DNA of 64,000 bases from Robbsia sp. KACC 23696 (GCF_039852015.1 NZ_CP156628.1:248001-312000); one strand, 5' to 3'; shown: positions 19,013 to 27,845, numbered from the stretch's first letter. Notes: generated by a model not told the origin, from the sequence alone. A program made the numbers and translations.

Positions 19013-19298
19013 GGCAAAATCCAACAAAGAAAAAGGGAGTCTTTCACGATAGCCGATTTGCGGGGGAATTGCTGGCCATACCGACCGTCCCTTGCCTCGG
19101 CATTCTGGGAAAGGCAGGCGCATCTAAAAATGTGTAATGTGGATATCTAAAAAATCCGTTATACAATGGCCCGCCAGCTTTCGGGCGTGGTTGTGTTGAC
19201 ACCGCTACGCCCGGTTAAAGCGAAATCGCAGTATGTAACACAGCGCGTCGACAGCGTGCGACGCGTGACCTTGAGACAGGCGGCCCCAGGAGCCCACT

Positions 19299-20162
19299 TT
19301 GCAAGCCAATAAAAGCCTTGAACAATTTCTGTCCACTGAAGAAGAGAACATCCTCCGGGATTGGGTGGCGGTGCAAACGGCGGCCGGTGCCCAACGTGGC
19401 TTGATCGCCGAGTCGGAACTGAAAGAGACGAGCCGTACCTTTCTTTCCCTGTTCACGAAGGCCGTCACGCGTGACTACGACGCATCGCTGACCGGTGAAA
19501 ACTGGGATGCCATCAAGTCGCATCTCGTAACATTGTCCGGACAAAGGGCGACCCTAGGGTTTACCCCCTCCGAGACGGCGATGTTCGTTTTCTCGTTGAA
19601 GGAGCCGTTGTTCAAGGCGCTGCGGGCCCGCGTGACCGAGGCCGACGTCCTCACCGACGCGCTCTGGAAGTTGACGGTGACGCTGGACAAGCTCGGTCTG
19701 CTGACGGTGGAGGCCTACCAGGCCACACGTCAGCGGATCATCGAGCGTCAACAACAGGAATTGCTGGACCTGACGACGCCGGTCGTGCGTCTGTGGGAGT
19801 CGGTTGTTGCCTTGCCGCTGATCGGCACGCTGGACAGCGAGCGCACGCAAGTCGTGATGGAGAGTTTGCTTGAGTCGATCGTCTCGAACGAAGCCGCCAT
19901 TGCGATTATCGACATCACCGGCGTGCCGACCGTCGATACTCTCGTCGCGCAACATTTGCTGAAGACCGTGGCTGCGGCGCACCTGATGGGCGCCGAGTGC
20001 ATCATCAGCGGCATTCGCCCGCAGATCGCCCAGACCATCGTGCATCTGGGAGTGGACCTGGGTAATGTGGTGACGAAGGCCACATTGGAAGATGCGCTGA
20101 AGCTGGCATTGAAGCGTGTGGGCATGAATATCGTGCGCGAACAGCGCGTGGAAGCCCGATAG
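19299..20162 (+). CDS. rsbR: RsbR-type stressosome scaffold (RsbRD-like N-domain plus STAS)
   Basis: A 287-residue protein with a helical N-terminal RsbRD-like domain (about 5-150) in place of a globin, then a STAS domain (about 160-275): VVALPLIGTLDSERTQVVME, IAIIDITGVPTVDTLVAQHL, GAECIISGIRPQIAQTIVHL. Thr residues in the DITGVPTVDT and IAQTIV segments correspond to the region phosphorylated by RsbT in Bacillus RsbR. The start is TTG 19299 with AGGAG about six bases upstream; no ATG fits. The 5' region holds a CGGGCGT/ACGCCCG dyad (19182-19213). It is the first gene of a tight five-gene operon. Confidence 0.88.
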   Translation: MQANKSLEQFLSTEEENILRDWVAVQTAAGAQRGLIAESELKETSRTFLSLFTKAVTRDYDASLTGENWDAIKSHLVTLSGQRATLGFTPSETAMFVFSLKEPLFKALRARVTEADVLTDALWKLTVTLDKLGLLTVEAYQATRQRIIERQQQELLDLTTPVVRLWESVVALPLIGTLDSERTQVVMESLLESIVSNEAAIAIIDITGVPTVDTLVAQHLLKTVAAAHLMGAECIISGIRPQIAQTIVHLGVDLGNVVTKATLEDALKLALKRVGMNIVREQRVEAR

Positions 20163-20166
20163 CCCC

Positions 20167-20550
20167 ATGGAAAAGATTCCTGTTCTGCGCCTTGGCGATT
20201 TCCTGCTTGTGTCCATCCAGGTGGAACTGCATGACGAGCTCGCGCTTTCCCTGCAGGACGATCTTGCGTCGCAAATTACGCGACACAAGGCAAAAGGTGT
20301 GTTGATCGACATCTCGGCACTTGAGATCGTCGATTCATTTATCGGGCGGATTCTGGGCCATATCGCTGCCATGTCGAAAATCATGGATGCAGCGACGGTA
20401 TTGGTCGGGATGCGACCGGCGGTAGCCATTACGCTGGTCGAACTGGGAATGCCGCTGACGGGTATCTCGACGGCGTTGAATATCGACAAAGGAATGGCAC
20501 TTCTTCGTTCCCGCGTTGGCGACGCGGGAGACCCGTCATCGTCACCTTAA
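20167..20550 (+). CDS. rsbS: RsbS-type stressosome STAS protein
   Basis: A 127-residue single STAS domain: IPVLRLGDFLLVSIQVELHD at the start, GVLIDISALEIVDSFIGRIL with the DSF serine equivalent to the RsbT-phosphorylated site, and TVLVGMRPAVAITLVELGM. In Bacillus, RsbS with RsbR forms the icosahedral stressosome that sequesters RsbT. The gene begins 4 bp after rsbR and its end overlaps the coding frame of rsbT. A Pro/Ser tail follows the domain. Confidence 0.9.
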   Translation: MEKIPVLRLGDFLLVSIQVELHDELALSLQDDLASQITRHKAKGVLIDISALEIVDSFIGRILGHIAAMSKIMDAATVLVGMRPAVAITLVELGMPLTGISTALNIDKGMALLRSRVGDAGDPSSSP

Positions 20551-20948
20551 ATAAGGTCAAGGTCGATATTCAATCGGCGGAACAAGCCAGCGCCGCACGG
20601 AGGGTCGTCCAGGATTGGGCCACCAAGCTCGCGTTCAGCGCCATCGACAAAACCAAATTCGTGACGGCCGCGTCTGAGTTGGCGCGGAATACCTTTGTGC
20701 ACGGTGGCGGCGGTTACATGGAATTGTCGGAACTCAATATCGACGGGCGGCCCGGTCTTCAGGCCGTGTTTCACGATACCGGTAAGGGGATTCCGAGCAT
20801 CGATCAGGCGCTTTCGGACGGCTTCAGCACGTCGAAGAGTCTCGGACTGGGGTTGGGGGGCGCGAAGCGTCTCGTCAACGAGTTCTCCATTCAATCGGAG
20901 GTCGGTGTCGGTACTACAGTGAGCATTACGCAGTGGAAACGAAGGTAA
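20538..20948 (+). CDS. rsbT: RsbT-type serine/threonine kinase, non-canonical start
   Basis: About 136 residues of a GHKL ATPase: the N-box SELARNTFVHGGGG, the G1 box HDTGKGIPSID and the G2 box LGLGLGGAKRLVNEF. In the family, RsbT phosphorylates RsbS/RsbR, leaves the stressosome and activates a downstream partner. The frame is open through IVTLNKVKVDIQSAEQASAA, which aligns with RsbT N-termini, but contains no ATG, GTG or TTG before GTG 20661, which would delete about 40 conserved residues. A GGGAG at 20526-20530 sits seven bases before ATC 20538, so an ATC start coupled to rsbS (12-bp overlap) is proposed. A sequence error is the alternative. Confidence 0.75.
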   Translation: MVTLNKVKVDIQSAEQASAARRVVQDWATKLAFSAIDKTKFVTAASELARNTFVHGGGGYMELSELNIDGRPGLQAVFHDTGKGIPSIDQALSDGFSTSKSLGLGLGGAKRLVNEFSIQSEVGVGTTVSITQWKRR

Positions 20949-22048
20949 TAGTCGACGACGCCACGGGCGTCGCCGATGCGCGTCGACAGGCCGCCAAGAT
21001 GGCCGAGTGGGTAGGGTTGCCGGACAGATTGCACGGTGAAGTGACCTTGGTCGTGTCCGAAGCAGCCAGCAATATCCTGAAGTACGCGCAGCGCGGCGAG
21101 ATATTGCTGCGCCGAACCGTGCATTCCGGTGCGACCACCTCGTTGGAGATGATCGCGTTGGATAAAGGGCCGGGCATTCGCAATATCGCCGAGGCGATGC
21201 GCGATGGGCATTCCACCGGCGGCAGTCTTGGCGCCGGCTTAGGGACGATGCAGCGCCGTGCCTCGTTTTTCGATATTTATTCGGTGCCGGATCAAGGCAC
21301 TGCGGTATTGGCGCAATTTTCGGCAGCACGTGGCGAAACGCCGGCGAGTACCGCCTACGGTGGTGCCGCGCGATCGGGCGCACCCGTGTCGCTGACGGCG
21401 GCACCGAGTCCGCAATCATTGACCGCTCCGTCCACGCCTTCCGCGATGGCCGCGCAGGCCCTCCCAGGATTTCTGGTGGGCGCACGTTCGACACCGCGTG
21501 CCGGACAGGATATGTGCGGTGATGCGTGGGCAGTGGTGCAACGCGACGATGCGTTGTGGGTAGCGGTGCTGGATGGTCTGGGTCATGGCCCGCTCGCGCA
21601 TCACGCATCGAATCAGGGGATCGATTATCTGAGAGTATCGAATGCCTATCAGACGCCGGACGGTCTGGCCGAGCAGCTGCACAAAACCCTGCGTGGAACG
21701 CGGGGCGCGGTCGTAGGTCTGGCGAAGATCTCCAGGAGTGGATCGGTGCTGGACTTTACTGGCGTCGGCAACATCATCGCTGGCGTATTCCGGCAGGACA
21801 GCATCACGCGGCTGTTGTCCACCGATGGTACCGTGGGTTACATGATGCATCGTATCCGACCGACGCAGTCCGAATGGCGTTCGGGCAGTGTTTATATTGC
21901 CAGTACGGATGGCCTGTCGACGAGGTGGAACCTCAGCGCGCATCCGAACTTACTGCAACATCACCCCAGTTTGATCGCGGCGGTCCTACACCGCGACTTT
22001 GCGCGCGATAACGACGACGCCACGGTGGTGGTTGTGAAAGGGGTGTAG
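20933..22048 (+). CDS. RsbW/RsbT-like ATPase fused to PP2C (SpoIIE/RsbX-like) phosphatase
   Basis: 371 residues in two domains joined by an Ala/Pro/Ser linker (about 125-180). Residues 1-125 are an anti-sigma-type ATPase (VTLVVSEAASNILKYAQRGE, ALDKGPGIRN, GGSLGAGLGTMQRRA). Residues 185-370 are a PP2C-type phosphatase: QDMCGDAWAVVQ, WVAVLDGLGHGPLAHHA, IASTDGLSTRW and FARDNDDATVVVV carry the metal aspartates. In Gram-positives RsbX resets the stressosome by dephosphorylating RsbR/RsbS; fusion to an ATPase is a feature of proteobacterial modules. GTG start at 20933 overlaps rsbT by 16 bp. Confidence 0.85.
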   Translation: METKVIVDDATGVADARRQAAKMAEWVGLPDRLHGEVTLVVSEAASNILKYAQRGEILLRRTVHSGATTSLEMIALDKGPGIRNIAEAMRDGHSTGGSLGAGLGTMQRRASFFDIYSVPDQGTAVLAQFSAARGETPASTAYGGAARSGAPVSLTAAPSPQSLTAPSTPSAMAAQALPGFLVGARSTPRAGQDMCGDAWAVVQRDDALWVAVLDGLGHGPLAHHASNQGIDYLRVSNAYQTPDGLAEQLHKTLRGTRGAVVGLAKISRSGSVLDFTGVGNIIAGVFRQDSITRLLSTDGTVGYMMHRIRPTQSEWRSGSVYIASTDGLSTRWNLSAHPNLLQHHPSLIAAVLHRDFARDNDDATVVVVKGV

Positions 22049-22051
22049 ATC

Positions 22052-23719
22052 ATGCGTCATCGTATCGTTTCCGTGCAGATTGCGTCGATCCTGAGCCTGG
22101 TATCCATCCGGGATCGATCGCGCCAGATCGCCGAGCTGTTTGGCCTAGAGGAAATCCAGCGCACGCGCTTCACCACCGCTATCTCGGAGATAGCGCGTAA
22201 TGCCATTCAGTATGCGAAAGGCGGCACACTGACGTTCTATGTGGGCGATGCGACGAATCAAAAGAGCACGCAATGCGTCAGCGCCGAGATCAGCGATAAG
22301 GGGCCGGGAATGGACGCGGCCGCGGTGATGGACAATGCGCGCCACATGACGTCGAGGGGGGGCGGTGTCGGCATTCCCGGTACACGGCGGCTCGTCGACG
22401 ATTTCTCGATCGAATCGGTCATCGGCAATGGCACGCGGGTCGGCATTGAAATGTATCTGCCCCGCGACACGCCTATTTTCAGCGTCGCGCAGATCAACGA
22501 CATCGTCGCGCAAATGGCGCGCAAGAAGCCGCAGACGCCGATCGAAGCAATCGAGCAGCAAAACCATGAAATGCTGCGCACCCTCGATGAATTGCGGGCG
22601 AGCAAAGCCGAACTGGAAGCAGCCGACGATCGCAAGAACGAATTCCTCGCGATGCTGGCGCACGAGCTGCGTAATCCCTTGGCGGCCATCAGCCTCGCGC
22701 TGGAGCTAGGCGCAAAGACCGGCGACGCGGAAGACGCGTTTTCCGTCATCGGTCGCCAAACAACGCATTTGACGCGGATGGTCGCCGATTTGCTCGACGT
22801 CTCCCGTGTCACGCGCGGCAAGGTGGATTTGCGTACGGAAGTAGCGGACTTGAACGTCATTCTGGCCGGTGCGATCGAAATGACCCATCCGGAAGTCGAA
22901 AACCGGGGTCACAAGGTCCGCTTCACGCCGACACCCGCACCGGTGATCGTGCGTGCCGACGTTGCGCGGATGAAGCAGGTTTTCGGCAATATCCTGCACA
23001 ATGCGGCGCGCTATACGCCGCAGCCCGACACAATCACTGTCACGCTCACCGAGCGCGACAGTGCGGCTATCGTCACCGTCGAAGACAACGGCATCGGCAT
23101 CACGCCGCAGATGCTGCCGCGTGTTTTTGAGTTGTTTGCGCAGGAGTTCAACGGTGTCGGGCGACAGGACGCGGGACTAGGGATCGGTTTAACCCTGGTG
23201 CAGCGGCTGGTGTCGGATCACAGCGGCGCCGTATCGGCGTATAGCGCGGGCACGGGAAAGGGCAGCCGTTTCACGGTCGAGCTGCCGATCGTGAACGAGA
23301 AGTTGCCGAAAGTGGAGATGCCAGAAAGCGTGCCGCCGTTACCGACGGGCCTGACCGTCATGCTCGTCGATGACAATCAGGATGCGGTGAATGCGATGGC
23401 AGCGTTGCTGGAACTCGAAGGCTGTACCTGCCTTACCGCTTTCGATGGTCGATCGGCGCTGGCGTTGAGCGCGAAGCATGCGGCGCAGGTCTATATAATC
23501 GATATCGGTCTACCTGATATGACCGGTTTCGATCTCTCCTCGGCGTTGCGTCGGGTGTCCTCAAGCGACGCGAACGCGCCGACGCGTGCGACGCATATCG
23601 CGCTCAGCGGCTATTCCTCGAAAGAATTCCATGTGAAGGCCGACGAGGTCGGATTCGATCATTATTTCTCGAAACCGCTGCCGATCGACGGCCTTCTGTC
23701 GATCCTGACTTCTCTCTAG
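22052..23719 (+). CDS. Hybrid sensor histidine kinase with N-terminal RsbT/RsbW-like ATPase domain
   Basis: 555 soluble residues, no membrane segment. Residues 1-140 are another RsbT-type ATPase (TAISEIARNAIQYAKGGTLT, SDKGPGMD, GGGVGIPGTRRLVDDF). A coiled coil (165-195) leads to HisKA with phospho-His near 204 (LAMLAHELRNPLAAISLALE), the HATPase domain (ILHNAARYTPQ, VEDNGIGI, GLGIGLTLVQRLV) and a C-terminal receiver (VMLVDDNQDAV, phospho-Asp near 483 in YIIDIGLPDMTGF, FSKPLP). It is the probable output of the upstream stressosome genes: no sigma factor is present. Translation starts 3 bp after the phosphatase stop. Confidence 0.88.
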   Translation: MRHRIVSVQIASILSLVSIRDRSRQIAELFGLEEIQRTRFTTAISEIARNAIQYAKGGTLTFYVGDATNQKSTQCVSAEISDKGPGMDAAAVMDNARHMTSRGGGVGIPGTRRLVDDFSIESVIGNGTRVGIEMYLPRDTPIFSVAQINDIVAQMARKKPQTPIEAIEQQNHEMLRTLDELRASKAELEAADDRKNEFLAMLAHELRNPLAAISLALELGAKTGDAEDAFSVIGRQTTHLTRMVADLLDVSRVTRGKVDLRTEVADLNVILAGAIEMTHPEVENRGHKVRFTPTPAPVIVRADVARMKQVFGNILHNAARYTPQPDTITVTLTERDSAAIVTVEDNGIGITPQMLPRVFELFAQEFNGVGRQDAGLGIGLTLVQRLVSDHSGAVSAYSAGTGKGSRFTVELPIVNEKLPKVEMPESVPPLPTGLTVMLVDDNQDAVNAMAALLELEGCTCLTAFDGRSALALSAKHAAQVYIIDIGLPDMTGFDLSSALRRVSSSDANAPTRATHIALSGYSSKEFHVKADEVGFDHYFSKPLPIDGLLSILTSL

Positions 23720-23770
23720 ACGCTCATCAGCTGCGACGGCATACTGCCAGAAATAAATAACTAATCAGAG

Positions 23771-23808
23771 GCGCCGAATGAGCATTAAATTGCTCTTTCG
23801 GTGTTTTT
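23771..23808 (+). terminator. Rho-independent terminator of the rsb operon
   Basis: A 14-bp stem with one mismatch and two G-U pairs (left arm 23771-23784, right arm 23791-23804), loop TTAAAT, then a short T-run. It lies about 50 bp after the hybrid kinase stop. Confidence 0.75.
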
Positions 23809-23893
23809 GCACCGCTGATTCAGCAATTTTTTGCGCGCACACCGACGTACCATTTTCGCATTGCACTAAAAACCCATGCGAAGGACGCGTACG

Positions 23894-25057
23894 ATGTCAC
23901 CGAAGCCCGTATATCTGGATTATGCCGCCACCACGCCGGTGGATCCGGAGATCATTCCCGCCTTGATCGCCTGTCTCGGGCCGGACGGGGTGTTCGGCAA
24001 TCCGGCTTCGAATTCGCATAGCAGCGGCAATCGCGCCAAAGTCGTCGTCGAACAGGCGCGGGCAGACGTGGCAGCGTTGATCGGCGCTGCTTCCAGCGAC
24101 ATCGTCTGGACGTCGGGCGCAACCGAATCCAACAATCTAGCCCTGAAGGGCTTTGCCGATCGCGCCTTGGCGGCGGGCAAGCCCTGCCACATCATCACCA
24201 GCTGTCTCGAACACAAGGCCATTCTCGATACGGTCGGGCATCTGGCAACGCAAGGCATCGACGTGACCGTGGTTGCGCCGGACGCAAACGGCGCGATCAC
24301 GGCCGATATCATTGCAAAAGCGATGCGCCCGCACACCGGCCTGGTGTCGGTCATGATCGTCAACAACGAGGTCGGCACGCTGACCGATGTTGCAGCCATC
24401 GGGGCAGTGGCGCACGCCGGCGGCGCTTTGCTTCACGTCGATGCGGCGCAAGGCCTGGGCAAGGTCGATATCGACGTCGTACGCGACGGCATCGACTTAC
24501 TGTCGATGTCCGCGCATAAGATCTATGGCCCGAAAGGTATCGGCGCCCTCTACGTTCGTGCAGCCATCAAGGCGCAGATCGGCGCGCAAATGCATGGCGG
24601 CGGCCACGAACAGGGATTGCGTTCGGGTACGCTTGCGACGCACCAGATCGTGGGCATGGGCAGCGCCTGCGTCGTTGCGCAGCGACGTCTGCTTGACGAT
24701 CACGCTCACATCACCGCGCTGAACAAGCAGCTTCTCGACGCGCTGGCGGACGTGCCTGCGATTCGCCGTAATGGTGCGATGGCGGCATGTATTCCGAACA
24801 TCGTGAACCTCTGTATCGATCTTCCTGGCTTTATGCCGATGCTGCTGGGAGGGGACGTTGAAGTATCGAGTACCTCGGCATGTAATTCGGCATCCGGTGC
24901 GGTTTCGCATGTTTTGACGGGGATCGGCCTGAGCGCCGAGCAAGCCTCGCGTTCGGTACGGATCAGCCTGGGCCGTTTCACGACGTCAGCCGACATCGAT
25001 CGTGCCGTGCAATGCCTGCGCAATGCCTTGGCGTTTTGCGCGCCGCTCACCGTGTAG
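23894..25057 (+). CDS. Cysteine desulfurase (NifS/IscS-like), stand-alone
   Basis: A 387-residue class V aminotransferase. It begins PVYLDYAATTPVDPEI, has TSGATESNNLALKG, the histidine-bearing SCLEHKAILD, HVDAAQGLGKVDID and the PLP lysine in SMSAHKIYGPKGIGALYV. The sulfur-carrying cysteine lies in the loop VSSTSACNSASGAVSHVL. It would supply persulfide sulfur for Fe-S clusters or thiolation. No iscU, iscA or other isc/suf gene adjoins it, so it is a second, accessory copy and partner unknown. The start at 23894 has a GAAGGA site eight bases upstream. It converges with the FeeM-like gene four bases away. Confidence 0.88.
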   Translation: MSPKPVYLDYAATTPVDPEIIPALIACLGPDGVFGNPASNSHSSGNRAKVVVEQARADVAALIGAASSDIVWTSGATESNNLALKGFADRALAAGKPCHIITSCLEHKAILDTVGHLATQGIDVTVVAPDANGAITADIIAKAMRPHTGLVSVMIVNNEVGTLTDVAAIGAVAHAGGALLHVDAAQGLGKVDIDVVRDGIDLLSMSAHKIYGPKGIGALYVRAAIKAQIGAQMHGGGHEQGLRSGTLATHQIVGMGSACVVAQRRLLDDHAHITALNKQLLDALADVPAIRRNGAMAACIPNIVNLCIDLPGFMPMLLGGDVEVSSTSACNSASGAVSHVLTGIGLSAEQASRSVRISLGRFTTSADIDRAVQCLRNALAFCAPLTV

Positions 25058-25060
25058 CGC

Positions 25061-25762
25061 CTAAGGGCTGTCGGTCGTGCTAAGCGGCACGGGTACCGCG
25101 GCTGCCGCGCGGAGCGAGGCGGCCGACGTCACGTTGATGTCCTCGTGAATGGTTTTGAACATAAACGTGAAGAGGGGATGGCGTGCTTCCCCCCATGCCC
25201 GCTCGGACTCTCTGACCTCGAGATACATCGCGCGAAGCGGTAACGTGCCGCTGTGCGGCATCGACCGATAGTCTGCTGCGGGATCGATGTCCATGAATGT
25301 CATTTGCTTGTACATTCGATAGAGCGAGCGAGCAGAGGTGATGACCATGAAATCGACCTCTTGCTGTACGCAATGCAGATAGAAGGCCTTGAACAGCGCG
25401 GTTCTGACCGCCGGGCCTAATGGGTGAGGCATGATGCCGAGGCGCGTCGCTTCGGCAAGACGACGCCCGGCAATCCCGGACGGCAGTGCGGTGTATTTCT
25501 CCAGCGGCAATGGCAAGAAGGCATTCGTGTGAATGCGCATTGAGCCGAGCGTGCGCGCATCCGTTTTAGACCGCGCGATGAGCACCAGCGATCCTGCGAT
25601 GGAATCCTCGATTTCGGCATTCTGAAGGAGCGTTCCGACTTCTGGGTTGTGTCGCGCATAAGCCGCCTGACGCACTGCCAATGCGCTGTGTAATAAGGAT
25701 TCCGTTTCGGCGACTTCTATCGTGAACGGCAGCGGTTCGATTGCTATGTCCGTGATATTCAT
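25061..25762 (-). CDS. FeeM-like N-acyl amino acid synthase / LuxI-fold acyltransferase
   Basis: A 233-residue GNAT-fold protein of the FeeM group: SALAVRQAAYARHNPEVGT near the start (the LuxI-like R-x-x-A-Y pattern), SLVLIARSKTDARTLGSMRI, then GIAGRRLAEATRLGIMPHPL and LFKAFYLHCVQQEVDFMVIT. FeeM enzymes transfer an acyl chain from acyl carrier protein to an amino acid such as tyrosine; related domains make signalling lipids. Substrates here are unknown. The start at 25762 (MNITDIAIEP) is preferred to an open extension to 25825. It stands alone with no acyl carrier protein or regulator gene, divergent from the lytic transglycosylase. Confidence 0.75.
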   Translation of the reverse strand: MNITDIAIEPLPFTIEVAETESLLHSALAVRQAAYARHNPEVGTLLQNAEIEDSIAGSLVLIARSKTDARTLGSMRIHTNAFLPLPLEKYTALPSGIAGRRLAEATRLGIMPHPLGPAVRTALFKAFYLHCVQQEVDFMVITSARSLYRMYKQMTFMDIDPAADYRSMPHSGTLPLRAMYLEVRESERAWGEARHPLFTFMFKTIHEDINVTSAASLRAAAAVPVPLSTTDSP

Positions 25763-26101
25763 TTTATCTCGATATTTAGAATGACTTATTAAAAGCGAGC
25801 ATGCATTTGCTTGGTAAAACGTCATGCGGCGCGGTTCCGGTGCGGGATGGCGGTGTAGTAAAAATCGGCGAAGCCCGCGAGCGAGAGGCGTGTATTACCT
25901 AGGCAAATGGCGAAAGCCAACAATGCTCAGCGCGGCGGGGGATAGCGGTTGGCGTGACAGGGGGGCAAGCCGTTTTTCCGACACTGCTTGGCAGGTCGCC
26001 GGGAAGGCCCGGTTTGTGTGTGGCGTCGGCAGTCGCGCCGGCGCGACGAATTCTCAGGATTCCAAGCGCGCCCTATCATTTCCGGATTTGGATATGGGAA
26101 A

Positions 26102-26776
26102 ATGCGCGCTGGTTCCCTTTCCCTTCCGTCCTGTACAGCCGTGATGCCAAAGGTATTTTGGGTCGCGCCGCGTGCTGCCTCCGCGTTGCGCCTGTCACCC
26201 GGTTTGTCGCGCGTGATCTCGTTGACGTTGTCCACGCCCTTTGCACTGGCCGCGCTATTGTCGTGCGCCACGCTGGCAGTGCCACGTTTCGCCCAGGCGG
26301 ATTGCGTACTGGACGCCGCCAAATATCACAAGGTCAACCCGACGATTCTGTTGGGCATCGCCATTGTCGAAAGCCGGATGCGGGCAAACGCCACCAACGT
26401 CAATACCAATGGCTCGACGGATATGGGGATGATGCAAATCAACTCGATCCACTTGCCCGAGTTACAGCGGTATGGGGTGAAGGCGTCGGATCTCTACGAC
26501 GGTTGCAAAAACGTCTATACCGGCGCCTGGATTCTGCGCAAGCAGATGGACAAATACGGGAACAGTTGGCAGGCGATCGGCTCCTACCATTCGGCGACGC
26601 CGACGTTTCGGGACGCCTATGCGCTGCGCGTGCGGAATACTGTGCAATGGCTGATCAAGAACGGCTATGCCTACGCCAGCGACATGCCCAAAAACGCCCG
26701 CCCGATAGAAAGCGCGCCGATGAAACGCGCCACGACAAAGACAACGACCGCGACCGCGGACAAGCCGCTCGGCTGA
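26102..26776 (+). CDS. IagB/IpgF-like lytic transglycosylase
   Basis: A 224-residue exported muramidase. A signal peptide ends near FAQADC; the SLT domain follows with the catalytic Glu in LLGIAIVESRMRANAT, the NTNGSTDMGMMQINSIHLPE block, ASDLYDGCKNVYTGAWILRK and WQAIGSYHSATPT. This compact form is typical of IagB/IpgF enzymes that open peptidoglycan for type III secretion or type IV pilus assembly, yet no such system is nearby. Two cysteines (ADC and DGC) probably pair. Starts at 26102 and 26144 both give signal sequences; GGGA precedes 26102. The C-terminal tail is Thr/Lys-rich. Confidence 0.82.
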   Translation: MRAGSLSLPSCTAVMPKVFWVAPRAASALRLSPGLSRVISLTLSTPFALAALLSCATLAVPRFAQADCVLDAAKYHKVNPTILLGIAIVESRMRANATNVNTNGSTDMGMMQINSIHLPELQRYGVKASDLYDGCKNVYTGAWILRKQMDKYGNSWQAIGSYHSATPTFRDAYALRVRNTVQWLIKNGYAYASDMPKNARPIESAPMKRATTKTTTATADKPLG

Positions 26777-26945
26777 AGTGGGCGATGGGTTCGGGCAATA
26801 GGTGCATTTCAGTCCGTCGACATGCCTCCGTGTCGTAGACAGGAAGGTCTTTTGTCATTTATCGAAATGCCTACCCTTCAGAAAGGCGCTCAAACGTCGT
26901 TAAAGCTAAACGGACGTATGACTTCCATTCTTAACCGGAGCGGGA

Positions 26946-27845
26946 ATGGGCTATTCGATTCTCGTGACGGGAGCTGCATACGGACATGGCTTACTGGCGG
27001 CGCGCGAGCTGGCGCTGGCGGGTCATACCGTGTATGCCTGCGTGCCTGAATTGAACGATCTGCGGGCGACGCACATCGAGAAAGTAGCCAATTGGGCCAT
27101 TCAGCATGGTGTCGATCTGCGGATCATCGAGCTGAATGTGCAGTCCGACGCGTCCGTGGAACGTGGCGTTGCGCAAATCATCGACGCCGGCCAGTCATTG
27201 GATGTCGTAATCCATGGCGCGAGTCATATGGCGTTCGGGCCCGCGGAGGCTTTTACCCCCGAGCAGATGCATCTGCTCTTCGACATTAATGTGGTTGGTT
27301 GTCAGCGGGTCAACCGCGCGGTCTTGCCCTATCTGCGGAAGCAGGGACGGGGCTATCTCATCTGGATTGGATCGCTGGTGATGCACATGGGCACGCCGCC
27401 GTTCCTGGCGCCGTACTTCGCCGCAAAGGCCGCGATGGATGTTCTGGCGGAGTCGTATTCGACGGAGCTGGCGAAATGGGGCATCGAGACCACCATCATC
27501 GTTCCCGGCTCGTTCACGAGAACCATGAATCGCTTGGCGAATGCCGAAACGCCTAATGATATTGCCGTGGGGGATGCCTATCTCGCGGGTCCCTATTCGG
27601 GGGTGCCGGATAAGGTGTTGATCGGTTTCATCGGCATGGAAAGCGACGATGTGGAACCCAGGACAGTCGCCAGGGAAATCGTGCGGGTGGTGGATCTGCC
27701 ATTTGGCACGCGTCCGTTTCGTGCGCATGTCGGCCCATCTCCTGGCGGCACTACCGCGCGCATTGCTGCCGCGGAAACGATGCGTCAGGAGATCCTCGAT
27801 GCAATGGGCTTAGGGGATTTGATTTCGCCGGCGCCGGAAAGTTGA
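26946..27845 (+). CDS. Short-chain dehydrogenase/reductase
   Basis: A 299-residue classical SDR with a Rossmann fold. It begins MGYSILVTGAAYGHGLLAAR (TGxxxGxG nucleotide site), has the VIHGASHMAFG segment in place of NAG, the catalytic Ser in IWIGSLVMHMGTPPF and the YFAAK active-site Tyr/Lys. The C-terminal extension after residue 230 is variable. Substrate is unknown. GGAGCGGGA precedes the ATG. It has no functional neighbours. Confidence 0.85.
   Translation: MGYSILVTGAAYGHGLLAARELALAGHTVYACVPELNDLRATHIEKVANWAIQHGVDLRIIELNVQSDASVERGVAQIIDAGQSLDVVIHGASHMAFGPAEAFTPEQMHLLFDINVVGCQRVNRAVLPYLRKQGRGYLIWIGSLVMHMGTPPFLAPYFAAKAAMDVLAESYSTELAKWGIETTIIVPGSFTRTMNRLANAETPNDIAVGDAYLAGPYSGVPDKVLIGFIGMESDDVEPRTVAREIVRVVDLPFGTRPFRAHVGPSPGGTTARIAAAETMRQEILDAMGLGDLISPAPES

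Noticed and set aside
20547-21608. Open frame of 353 codons on the minus strand
   Set aside because: Antisense to rsbT and the ATPase-phosphatase fusion; arginine/proline-rich and without motifs.
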